Origin: Vanrija pseudolonga
Taxonomy: Eukaryota; Basidiomycota; Tremellomycetes; Trichosporonales; Trichosporonaceae
Direction of reading: 5' to 3'
Assembly: GCF_020906515.1 (NCBI RefSeq)
Contig: NC_085849.1
Span: 2,170,001-2,234,000, forward strand
DNA: 64,000 nt
The first letter of the stretch is position 1. Each line of letters opens with the position of its first letter. Below the pieces are notes generated by a model that saw only the letters and a program-made list of their open reading frames with translations, ran no database searches and was not told where the DNA came from. The position numbers were made by a program, and so were the translations under genes. Positions 10,571-20,800 of the stretch are shown in pieces.

Positions 10571-12892
10571 TCACAACAACCGGTCGTGATGCTTGTCCTG
10601 CGCGACCAACCCGCGCCACTCTCTTCGCCAGAACTGGATCCTCTCGCGCGTACCGGAAGCCCACAGGAAGCGGCGCATCCAGTTCAGCAGCGCGTCCTCG
10701 TCCTCGGGGACATAGAATGAGCTGAGGAGGGACAGGATGGACTCGAAGCTCGCCTTGGGACTCGCCAGCAGGTCGCGGTACGCCCATAGAATGGCGAGAA
10801 CAGCGCAGACCATGACGTCGTACCCGTCCAGGAACAGCGCGTCCCATATCCGCAGCTGGGTGTTGAACGGGATCGTGTTGACAAATAATGTAATGTAGAT
10901 CTTTGGGCCCCATGCGGTCGAGGAGATCATGTGTTTTTGCTGGGATCATGAGTGGGTGTGCGCTATGGGCTATCAAGCGCCACACTTACGAAGTTGGCAT
11001 ACACATCAGGCATGGTCGCCTCGATAAGTCGCTCTTGAACGTAGAATGTCTCGAGGAGGCCGGGGAAGCCGGGCGCGAAGATGCCGTGCATGTCGTATAA
11101 GTCATGGAGACGAACAAGGAGGGTGTAGGTGCGCTGACGGGTCAGCGGCAATACAATGACTGGTCACCCACCTCAGGCTCGTAGTAGCAGAGTAGCGTCG
11201 CAGCGATACTGCCCATACCCTGGCAGTAGCCGCAGGTTCCGCACGCCTGAGAGAACGCATGGAGGACGTGGAACAGCGAACGTTGACCCCGTCCAAAGCG
11301 CGTCTTGAACAGCGCGTGACCCGAGATTGTACGCGGGACGTCGAGGTCAATCTGGACGTCGAACGTGCTCGGCAGCTCGCGTCTCGCAACGTAGTCTGTC
11401 TGAAGGTCGCCATGGCTTCTCATCCTCGAGGCCTTGGAAGCACGGCCCTCGGCGAGTGTCCACCAAGCCGCCATGCGCCATCTGTCCGGGATGCCCTTGT
11501 ACACGCGGGTCGGGTGCTTTGCGCCATCACCGCGCTCACTCCATCCCCAGCCGGTGATGTTGCCGCCGCTGTCGCGCTCCTTGATGCTCATCATCTTCAT
11601 CCACTTCTCCACGCGTTCCTGTTCTTTCGCGCGGTGCTTCGATTGTTCGGCCTCGCTTGGCCCCGCGGAGGTCGGCAGTCTAGGCGATGGCGTATTACCG
11701 TCTCCGCCCGCCGTCGGATCAATTGGCGGTGGAGCTGTGGGCTGAGGTAGTGATGGACGTACACGGAGCTTTGGCACCTTTTTCAGCGGTGCTGCTGGGA
11801 TGAGCGCTAGACGGTCCTCATTTCTGTCCTTTGTCGACGTATTGACGAAGCCAAACCGGTCGAGCTTGGAGAGGAAGGCGCGTTCTCTGTCGCCCATTGC
11901 CCCGGCTGATGGGAAGACCATTGTCGCTCGCGAGGCCGAGTGCGACATGCCACCACGGGTGCGCTCCACGCCCTCATCCCAGCCATCACCGTACACGCCC
12001 TCAGCATCAAGACGGGCGTCTGCACCGTCAGCCATCTGGAAACCGCACAGCAACACTCACAGGTACTGCGCACAAAGTACGCATCGGCCTCCTCGCCAGG
12101 ATATTGCACGCTGCTTGCCAAGCTCGCCTGGCTCGCCGCAAGGCTGTGGTCGTTATTCACACTTGAAGTCGACGCCGTGATCGCACTCTCGGCGGTTTGC
12201 CCGCTCTGCCCACTGGCGCGGCTCGAACCGCTCGCACCGCTCACAGACCGCTGTGTTGTCGCTGCGACGCGCGTGATGGACGGGTGGACAGGCGAACCGC
12301 CTGTAGAGCCAGGGGGCGACAGCGAGCTCGACCTGTCGGGCATGGAAGCAGTGTTGACCTTGAGATGTGCCGGGATCGCAGAAGGCGGCGCCTGTGCCGG
12401 CTGTGTCGGTGAGGCGGGGAAAGACACAAGTGCGGGAGCCCCGTTATCTGGTGGCGTGTGGTACCCGGCATGCTGTTGTGTACTCTGCTGTGCCCCTTGC
12501 TCCTCTTCCGCGTCCTGGTGCCCGTCGATCTCGATCCGATAAGCCTGCTCGCCGTCGTCATGCGCCCGTGTCGATTCCGACATGTCGCTCCCGGAGCCGT
12601 CTAGCTCTTCGATCTCGGTGCCAGACGCCTCTCTTAACGGACTGCGAGCGTACCCTGTGCCAATCGCCCCGTTGACCACTGGTCCAGGGACGACGTGCAC
12701 CGAGCCGTGCGATTCCGGCGTCTCAACCCACGAGTCGCGGCCGTAGAGAGCGTAGATGTCGTCTGCGTCCTGTGCCGACTCGAAGCGCGAGTCACGGCTC
12801 GCCGGCAGCGGGCTCGCCGACGGCGGGGGGCGAACGCTGAGGCCGTTTGTAGCGTGGCCGTTTGTGCCGTTTGAACCGTTGGCCGGAGGCAT
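10571..12892 (-). CDS. TBC-domain Rab GTPase-activating protein
   Basis: Expected to stimulate GTP hydrolysis by a Rab GTPase in membrane traffic. Exons 12892-12061, 12019-11172, 11133-10990 and 10939-10571 give 730 residues, with introns of 41, 38 and 50 nt. Residues 1 to about 430 are Ser/Pro/Gly-rich and probably disordered. The TBC domain follows: YKGIPDRWRMAAWW, IDLDVPRT near 501-508 supplying the arginine finger, and GYCQGMG near 541-547 supplying the glutamine finger. Later come the helices with LPDVY-like MPDVYANF and FNTQLRIWDALFLDG. Both catalytic fingers are present, so an active GAP is expected. For the first intron I chose the GTGAGT donor at 12060 with the acceptor after GGCTGACGGTGCAG, because it is the only strong pair that keeps frame. 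Which Rab it acts on cannot be told. Confidence 0.87.
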
Positions 12893-13668
12893 TGATGTGG
12901 AGAGTGATAGGGGACGGAGTGATGGACCGGGGCGAGGTCGTCGAGAGTCTGTGGGCAGATGGCAAACTTGGACACGTCGCCCAGTGCGTGTCTGTGGTGC
13001 CCTAGGTTGTTGAGATGTATGCTCTTGGTGGTGTTGATGCTATAAGAGGTCGTGGAGCATGTCGTGATGAGCAGTCTGGAAATCTCGGTGCGAAGCTGGG
13101 AGCGGAGCAAGCGAGGACGCCGTCGGCGGTGAGGTGGCGCAGGTGGGTGCAGTGTATGAGGCTGAGGCTGCTGGCCCCTTTTTCTGTCTGCCTTTGTCGC
13201 TTCGCGCGTCGTCTCGTTGCCGTTCGAGCCCGATTGCCGCAAAGTACCAACGTTGGCGCTCACCGTCGTCGTCGAGACGAGACAGTATAAGGTTGTTTAG
13301 AGTGTCTCCTGGTTGACGCACCACTGCACTGGTCGAATGGTGAAACGAGCTTGGCAAAAGGCCTCGACTGGATGGGGGTCCAGTCCAACAATAACGTAAT
13401 TCCCACTTTTGTAAACGAAACGAGATCTGCAATGCACTTTTCTAATCCGGAGCCTTGGCAAATCAGAGGGCATTAGCGGGATCAATTTACCACGTGGAAG
13501 CCACGCAAGGGGCGGCGGCGATGATCCCAGCACGCTGCCTGCACTCGGCTAGGCGGCTACAAGGCCGGCCGGGCGTGGGCCACTTTGACGCTGGGGCAAT
13601 GACCAACTACTCGAGTTCAACTTCAACCCACACACCCCCTTCACACTCGTTCATCCCCCCACAATACC
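12893..13668. promoter_or_regulatory. divergent promoter region between the TBC gene and PEX16
   Basis: 776 bp between the divergent starts at 12892 (-) and 13669 (+). An AT-richer stretch lies near 13380-13460. The 60 bp before the PEX16 ATG are rich in CA/CC with TTCAACCCACACACCCCC-type text. No additional gene supported. Confidence 0.4.
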
Positions 13669-15125
13669 ATGGCCTCAGCGGTAGTGGCAGCGTACGAGCA
13701 GCTGCTCGTAGACAATGTCTCGACCGTGCGCACAGTCGAGAGCGCAATCCGCAACGTGACATGGTTCCTGCCAGGCCGGTTCGCCGACGCCGACATTGCG
13801 TCCGAGGGCCGTGAGTCGTCGTCCGTCCGGGCCGCCGTGGGGCTGCATCATCATCATCATCATGATCACTAACCATCTAAACCATCAGTGTACGCCCTGC
13901 TGTCCGTCGTGTCGAGCGTGCACGATGACCTGCTCGAGAAGCGTATCCCCCCGGCCCTGTCCCTCCCCCCGCACCCCTTCGCGCCCGGTGCCGCCGCCCC
14001 CGAGACCGCTGGCCTGCTTAGCACCATGCCCCCCGCCGCGCCGATCACGCCGCTCCTTCCTCCGGCGTCAGAACATACCCGCTACACGAGATACTGGAGC
14101 GATCGGAGCCCCGCGTACCGCCGCCTGTCGCGCGCTCTGCAGACCACGACGTACATCGAGCTCCTGCTCGAGATGGTCGTCAAGAAGAAGGCTGGAGATC
14201 GGAACCGCTGGCGTCTGGTTCTAGGCATCGAGGGATTCAAGTGGGTATGCAAAGGCACTCCGCGTTGCTAACCCACCAGGTCTGTCATCCGCCTCATCCT
14301 CATGACCATCACGCGCCGCCCAGTCCTTCTCCCGCCGACGCCGCAGCGCGAGTTTGACTTTGCGCTCATCCCGCAGGACAAGATCCTGCCTCCAGAGGGT
14401 GTCAAGCCAAAGGACGAGGAGAAGGCCCTGCCCGCCCAGCCGACGGGCCCGGCACGTGCGGTCATTCCGTCGCTCGCGAAAGCGCCCCTCCGGTCCCACC
14501 TGTACCCTCTCCTCACCAGCCTGCCCGAGGAGCACCTCGCCCACCCGCTGTCTCTCCTTCCCGAGCTCTCGACACCCGGCGATATCGCCGCCGAGGTGCT
14601 CTCGTCGACTGCTGTTCTTGTTCAGGTTCTACTCCTCGTGCACACGATGGTGAGTGCGGACCCGTCTCGCCGTACATCGAACCGCGCCGCTAACCTCATC
14701 CAGCGTTCGCCCTCCGCGTCCCGTTACCGCCCAGCATCCCTCCCTACGCTGTCGCGCGCCATCCCACCGTTCCTCATCCCCATCCTGCTCCAGCTCCTGG
14801 CGCGCCGCCTCCGCGCGCCAGCCGGCGAGTCGACCCTACTGGCCGAGCACTATGCCCAGCTGGACCGCCGCATGGCCTCGAGATTCTTCCTCCAGGGCCC
14901 CATGTGGATCGGATGGACGCGCCCAAAGATTGTCTCTGTGGTCAACTTCTTGGAAAAGATCCCGCTCATCAGCTTGGCGGGCGATCTTATCTCGGGATAC
15001 CTGCCACTGGTCGACGACTACTTCTGTGAGTGGGCAGGGCTGGCCCGGGCTCGCGAAGCGGGCGCAGGACGTGGCTTGGCTTCCCAAGCGATCCCCACTG
15101 ACACACCTCAGACACGGTCACCTAA
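13669..15125 (+). CDS. PEX16: peroxin-16, peroxisomal membrane protein
   Basis: Integral peroxisomal membrane protein involved in inserting peroxisomal membrane proteins, often through PEX3. Exons 13669-13810, 13889-14240, 14280-14649, 14704-15025 and 15112-15125 give 399 residues. Signatures are the N-terminal helix ending FLPGRFADADIASEGLYALLSVVSSVHDDLLEK (split at a GTGAGT donor), the TYIELLLEMVVKKK stretch, GFKSVIRLILMTITRRP, and the C-terminal PLISLAGDLISGYLPLVDDYFY just before the stop, all typical of PEX16. The last exon contributes only 14 coding bases. Intron 1 (78 nt) holds a CAT microsatellite, and intron 3 (54 nt) is frame-neutral without a stop. The length slightly exceeds the animal protein (about 336) because of Pro/Ala-rich loops. 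It converges on the DUF1764 gene with 104 bp between the stops. Confidence 0.9.
13845..13865 (+). repeat. CAT trinucleotide microsatellite in PEX16 intron 1
   Basis: Six or so CAT units followed by GATCAC lie inside the first PEX16 intron, before the ACTAACC branch-like box. Read through, it would encode a run of histidines, but the frame then meets a stop. It is most likely just a simple repeat. Confidence 0.8.
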
Positions 15126-15229
15126 GCTCTGGAAGCGGCAACCCCGCGACGCTAGCCCCGAATGTATGCAGCAGCCCAGCTCAGACGGACCCCGTAGAAG
15201 TTATAGTGATAATGGCAATTGTACAACAA

Positions 15230-15903
15230 CTAGAAGCCTGGAGCGTCAGCGTTGGCTCGGTGGTGGCGCACTCACAGCAATCACAGTCGAAGGGGCAGAG
15301 GGGCGTGCCGCCCGCCTCGGGGTCGATGGCGAGCTCGGCCTCCTTGAAGATGAGGTATCCTTCTTCTGTCCTGCGGCCTGGGGCGAGCGAGGGTCAGCGA
15401 GGTGCGCGGGGCGGGCAGTGGCAACGCAGGCCGCTGGCCTGGCCCGACTCACGGTTCGAGTCGCCCCGCGAGTCGCGGAACGCGCGGTCCTCCTCCACGG
15501 CCTTGAAGTCGCGTTTCTTGCTGCTGCTGCTCGGCGCGGCGGAGGCGGCCTTGGCCTTTGACACGGCGGCCGCGACAGCGACGGAGGGGTCGACGACCTC
15601 GACGACTGTGCGGGCCGACTGAGTGGGGGCGGGGTCGGCCTTGTCCGTTTTCTTCTTGGGCTCGGGCTCGCCGCCCTCGGCCTTCTTCTTTTTCTTGCTC
15701 GACTTCTCGCCCGCGTCGCTCTTCTCTGGCTCGGCGTCCCCCGCTCCCGACTTGCGCTTCTTGCTCTTGCTCTTCTTCGCCTCCACCACCGCAGGCTTGC
15801 CCTTCGACGGGCCAGACGCAAAGATGTCGTCGATGTCCGCTGCTGCTGCTGCGGCCGCCGGCGCGGCCTTGGTGCCCTTCTTGCTCTTGGCCTTTGTCGA
15901 CAT
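15230..15903 (-). CDS. DUF1764-family small lysine-rich nuclear protein
   Basis: Exons 15903-15453, 15377-15276 and 15237-15230 give 186 residues. The N-terminal two-thirds is Lys/Ala/Glu-rich (KKSKSKKRKS, SSKKKKK), probably nuclear or nucleolar and disordered; DDIFASGP matches the family's short acidic N-terminal motif. The conserved C-terminal block is FRDSRGDSNRRTEEGYLIF, then GGTPLCPFDCDCCF at the very end. The last exon adds only two residues and the stop, which restores the family's terminal CCF and supports the model strongly. Introns are 75 and 38 nt. The molecular role of this eukaryotic family is not established to my knowledge. It shares a 199 bp divergent promoter with the HAD hydrolase gene. 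Confidence 0.85.
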
Positions 15904-16102
15904 TGTGTGTGTGGTGGAGTTGTTGTTGTTGCTCAGCACTGCAAAGATTCTGATCTGACCGATCTGAGCCATCGAGATCGTCAAGACCTTTGGACATTTT
16001 GATCCCGCCGGGGCCCCGAGATAGCGATGGGCGTGATGGGGTTGAGTCGAGGAACGACGTTGCTGCTGCACGTTGTATCTCCCTCATATCTTGCCTTGCA
16101 CC
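15904..16102. promoter_or_regulatory. compact bidirectional promoter
   Basis: Only 199 bp separate the ATG of the DUF1764 gene (15903, minus) from the ATG of the HAD hydrolase gene (16103, plus). It contains a GTTGTTGTTGTT run near 15920 and a GATCTGACCGATCTGAGCC direct repeat near 15951-15969. Both genes must be driven from this segment or from sequence inside the neighbour. Confidence 0.6.
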
Positions 16103-17631
16103 ATGGTCCTCTCGCGCGCCCTCCGTGGACCACGCGCCCTGCGCAACGCGCGCAGCTTGAGCAGTGAGCTGGACCGCGCTGCTGGACGCTAATCCCCCCT
16201 CCCCAGCCACACCCACCCCGCCCAAGCTCGCCTTCGCGTTCGACATTGACGGCGTGCTCAAGCAGGGCAAGCATGTGCTCCCGCAGGCCAAGCGCGTGAT
16301 GCGGCTCTTGTCGGGGCAGGACGGGCGGCTGTCGGCGTAAGCTAGCCTCTGTTTCCCCCCGCACCCAGCTAACGCCGCGCCCCCAGCCCAGTCCCGTTCC
16401 TCCTCATGACCAACGGCGGCGGCGTGACCGACGCCAAGCGCCGCGTGCTCCTGTCGAAAGACATGGGCCTGGAGGTGGGCGAGCCCTACCTTGGCCTGAG
16501 GCTAACGCCAGCTCTCCCCCAACCAGCTCGTACAGAGCCACACGCCGCTCGCGCCCGTGATGGCCGCTTATGCCGACACGCCCGTCCTCGTCGTAGGCGG
16601 CAAGGGGTTCGCTGCGCGCGACGTCGCCGAGAGGTGCGTGGCGTGGGTGTGCTCTTCCTTGCCAGCTGACACTGGTGCCGTGCCGCAGCTACGGCCTGAA
16701 ACGCGCATATGTCGCGCAGGATATCCTGCACTGGAACCCGAGCGTATGGGACAAGGCGAAGTTCGACGAGGCGGACCACGACCTTGTAAGGGTACGTCGC
16801 TGTGCCGGCCGGATGAGGCGGGCTCCCCCGCAGCTCGCGCGCTGACGCGCGCTCGTCGTAGCGCGATATCGACTTTGCCACCACCCCCCTCCGCGCAATC
16901 TTCGTCCTCCACGACAGCTACGACTGGGGACGCGACATGACCATCATCAACGAGCTGATGCAGTCTGACGGCGGGTTACTTGGGACGACGCGGGCGAACA
17001 GGCGGAAGCAGCCCGAGGGCGGCGAGGTGCCGCTTTGGTTCTCCAACCCCGATCTGGAGTGGAAGTCGTGAGTGGGGTGTGTGGGTGGCTTGCCTCGCTG
17101 CCTGCATTTTCCGCCGTGCGCGTTCGCGCTCGCTCGTTCGCTGCTCTCACTCGCTCACTCGCCCAGCGACTACCCCGTCGTCCGCCTCGGCATGGGCGCC
17201 TTCTCCACCTCCTGCTCGGCGGTCTACGCCGCGGCCACGGGCCTGCCCCTCCCCTTCACGCAGTACGGCAAGCCCCACCGCCCGACGTACGAGTTTGCCG
17301 ACAAGATGCTGCGCCGCCGGGCGGATGAGCTGCGCGGGCCGGGGGCCGAGTCGCTGAATGTGTGAGTTGGCGTGTATCGGCAAGCAGCTCACAACCAGTT
17401 ACATGATCGGCGACAACCCGCTTTCTGGTGAGTGTGGTCCGAGGCCACCCCGACACCCGCTGACGCCGCCACGCAGACATCTGGGGAGCAAACAACTACG
17501 GCTGGAACTCGGTCCTCGTGCGTACTGGCGTCTATCCCGGCGGCGAGCCCAGCCACAAGCCGACGTTCATCGCAGACGACGTCGAGCTCGCCGTGCAGTG
17601 GGCCATTGAGAACGAGCTCGCCAAGGCGTAG
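16103..17631 (+). CDS. HAD superfamily class IIA hydrolase, CECR5/HDHD5-type (yeast YKR070W-like)
   Basis: Predicted mitochondrial phosphatase-like protein of unknown substrate. Nine exons (16103-16163, 16207-16336, 16387-16474, 16527-16633, 16689-16791, 16862-17067, 17167-17361, 17399-17427, 17477-17631) give 357 residues, and every junction keeps frame. The first 20 residues, MVLSRALRGPRALRNARSLS, are Arg-rich and amphipathic, typical of a mitochondrial presequence. HAD motif I is FAFDIDGVL (both Asp present), motif II region LLMTNGGG, and the C-terminal acidic motif is MIGDNPLSDIWGANNYGW. The class IIA cap lies between them (VVGGKGFAARDVAESYGLKRAY, FVLHDSYDWGRD). The short 29-nt exon 8 carries the catalytic GDN. 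Homologues are of similar length. The substrate is unknown even in well-studied species. Confidence 0.9.
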
Positions 17632-17874
17632 AGAGAAGTACAAGCACAAGCGTCTAGATGCACACAGCACACAATCAATTGCCCCTCCTGCCCGCCGCTC
17701 GCCTCGCTCGCGGCTCGCGGCTCGCACCCAGTCTTCCTAACGATGCATGCTCCTGGCCATTATGGCCCTATATGCGACAATTGAACAAACGGAGCGAATC
17801 TCTATAGTACGGATCTTGTCTACCAAATCAACAGCGCGCGCTCGCGCGCGCGCACATCTAAACTAACCGCCACT
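17632..17874. terminator. convergent 3' flanks of the HAD hydrolase and FAS1 genes
   Basis: 243 bp between two convergent stops. It contains AT-richer text with ACACAATCAATTG and CCTATATGCGACAATTGAACAAAC, plus a GCGCGCGCTCGCGCGCGCGC alternating tract near 17833-17852. Probably holds both polyadenylation sites. Confidence 0.4.
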
Positions 17875-20800
17875 TTAAGCCGTGGGGCGGTAACGCGGCT
17901 CGCTCTCGAAGATCGTCGAGGGGTCGAGGCGGCCGTGGATAATGTCGTACCAGAGCTGGAGCGACGACTGGCGGGCCCAGTTCCAGCTCGAGTCAAACGT
18001 ACGGGCCTTGGCGGCCGAGAAGGCGGGCGAGATGCCGTCAATGTAGGCGTCACCGTGCTCGGCCTTGATGGCGTCAAGCTTGGCCTGGAGGGCCTCGGCG
18101 TTGGCCTTCTCCGTGTCGGCCTTCTTCTCGCCAGCGCGGGGGTCCTTGCCGAGGTAGCGGTAGAGCTGCTCAATCTCGCGCTCGGCCTGCTCGTTCTGCT
18201 TGACAACAAACTTGTCAAACTCCTCCGAGTTCATGACGGCACCACCGCCACCGCCGCCACCACCACCACCGCCGGCACCGCCAGTCGAGAGGGTGATGCC
18301 AGAGTACGAGGCGTACGCCTGCGCGACCGAGTCGAGGAAGGCCTTGCCCTCGAGCTCAGAGCCGATACGCTTGGCGGGCTCGGACAGGATACCGAAGAAG
18401 AGGGCAGAGTCGGAGCGCAGAGGGCCAAGACCCCACTGCTTGTTGAGGTGCGAACGAGCAGCAGAGATGTTGAAGCCACCAGGGAACTTGGAAGCAATCA
18501 TGCGGTTGGTCAGACCCATGGCGTGCTTGCCAAGTGCAGAGTAGCCAACACCAAGGGCCGCTCCAAGCTCGTCGAGAGGAAGGTCCTCACCCTTCTCGGG
18601 AGCCTGGGCAAACTCGGTCTGGAGGTCACCGAGAATCTCGTTCTGGAGAGTCGACTTGCCGCCAGAGAGCTCCTTGAGCGACTTGGAGAGGGGAATCTCC
18701 GAAGCGGGCTTCTTGAGCTTCTGGGCAATGATGATGCGGACAGTGTCGACGGCCTTGGGAGGCGCGTCCTCGACAGCAGCAGCGGGACCGGCCGAAGGAG
18801 CGGCAGCGACGGGCGCAGCAGCAACAGGCGCAGGGGCGGCGGCAGCCTTGGGGGCGGCAGCCTCGGAAGGAGCAGCGGCAGCGGGCTCCTCGGCAGCCTC
18901 GTCCTCGAAGGCGTAGTAGACCTCCTTCTGGTTCTTGGCGTGGCAGAGGATGGTGCGCTTGAGCGAGATGGCACCGTCCTGGGCCTCGTACTTGGCCTTG
19001 AGGGTACGGGTGGCCATACCAGCAAGGACAGGGCCGGGGCCGACCTCGATGAGGCGCTCAAACTTGGCCTGAGTGAAGAGGACATCCTGAGTCTCGATCC
19101 AGCGAACGGGCGAGGCGAACTGGTAGGCGAGACACTCGGTGAGGATGTTGTAGGCGAGCTCCTGGCGCTGAGCAGGCGATGCCCAGGCGTTCTTCTCCCA
19201 CAACTTGAGAACAAGCTCCATGCGGGGCGAGTTGGTCTCCTCGTAGATCTTCTGAACGTACGCCTTGGTAACCTCGAAGGGCTCGGCGATAAGGTTGGGG
19301 ATGTACTTGCCGATGAGACGGTCGGGGTTGAGCTGCTTGGGGTCGATCTTCTTGACGAGGTAGTTGCGGAACGACAACACTCCAGGCCAGAGGTAGCGAG
19401 AGTGGAATGGCACATCGATACCAGGGAGGGGAATGGTAGCGTAGCCACGCTCGAGGATGACCTGACCGCCGTCCTTCTTGGCCTTCTCCTCCTGCATGCT
19501 CCAGGCCTCCTCAATAATGTCCTTGAGGTGCTCCTTGAGCTCCTCGACCGACATGGTCTTGGAGAGCTTCTCAAGGTCAATCTTCTGGTGCTTGAGAACG
19601 TTGAGGACGTTGGTGAGGGTGGCGAGGGCGCGGAGCTCACCAGCAGTGACGTACTGCTGGTCGGCAACGTTGAGGTTGACAATCTGGAGAAGAGCCTCCT
19701 TCTGCGACGAGATCTGGTCGACAATCTCGCGGAGAGCGGGCTCGGAGAAGGTCTTGCCCACACGCGAGGGGTTGACGGCCATCATGGCGTACTGCGACTT
19801 GCCCTCGGCGTCGCGCTTGACCGCGCGCTGCATGGTGATACCACGGAAGAAGACGACGTCGGAGAGCGACGAGATGGGGAGGACGTCGGCAATCGAAGCA
19901 AGAGCCGAGTACTCGCCGAGCGAGTGACCAGCGAAGGGAGCGCTAGGGTCAATGAGGCCCTTGGCCTTCATGTCGTCAAAGGCGGCCTTCTCGGTAACGA
20001 CAAGCGCAATCTGGGTGTACTGCGTGGCGTAGAGGAGACCCTGGGGGTGCGAGAAGGTGTACGACGTGGTGTAGAGGTCAATGTCGCCGAAGAGGGGCTT
20101 GGTCTTGAGCTCGCCGTCGTCACCAATGGTGTCGTAGGTGAGGTCCATGTAGCGCTGGCGGATGGCCTGGCCCTTGATACCACCAAAGTGGATCGTAAGC
20201 TCCTTGGGGTTGTTCTTGACAATGTCAATGATGGAGAAGCCGTAGACCGAGGTCAAGTGGGCGTCGGCGGCGTCCCAGACAGCGCGGGCAACCTCCGAGT
20301 TGTTGTAGAGCTCCATTCCCATGCCAACCTCCTGCGAACCCTGGCCAGTGAAGACGTAGGTGGTAGGGGGCTGGAGGACCTCGGATGTACCGTCAATGAC
20401 CTTGGCACCGTTCTGGTTGAAGGCCTCGACCTTGACAACCTTCTTGCCGTCGCGCATGGCGACGTGGGTGAGCTTGACGTTGATCTCGTCACCAGGGAGG
20501 ACCATGCCGACGAAGGCAACGTCGTACGAGACGACGCGCTCGGGGTGGTTGTCGGCGGCGACCTGCTCGACGTACTTGCGGGTAGCAGCAGACGACCACA
20601 TGCCGTGGGTGATGGTGCCGGGGAGCTTGGCAAAGTCGGAGAAGTACGGGTTGATGTGGATGGGGTTGAAGTCACCCGAGATCTTCGAGTAGGGCTCGTT
20701 GGTGGCAGGAGTGCGGTAGGTGGCAGTCGACGCGTCAGTGATGAGCGCGTAGCCGCCCGACTCGAGAGGAACGGGGAGGCCGACAGCCTTGCCAGTACGC

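Noticed and set aside
13845-13865. His-tag-like run in the PEX16 region suggesting an artificial construct
   Set aside because: The CAT repeat is inside an intron with clear splice sites and the read-through frame stops soon after; it is a natural microsatellite.
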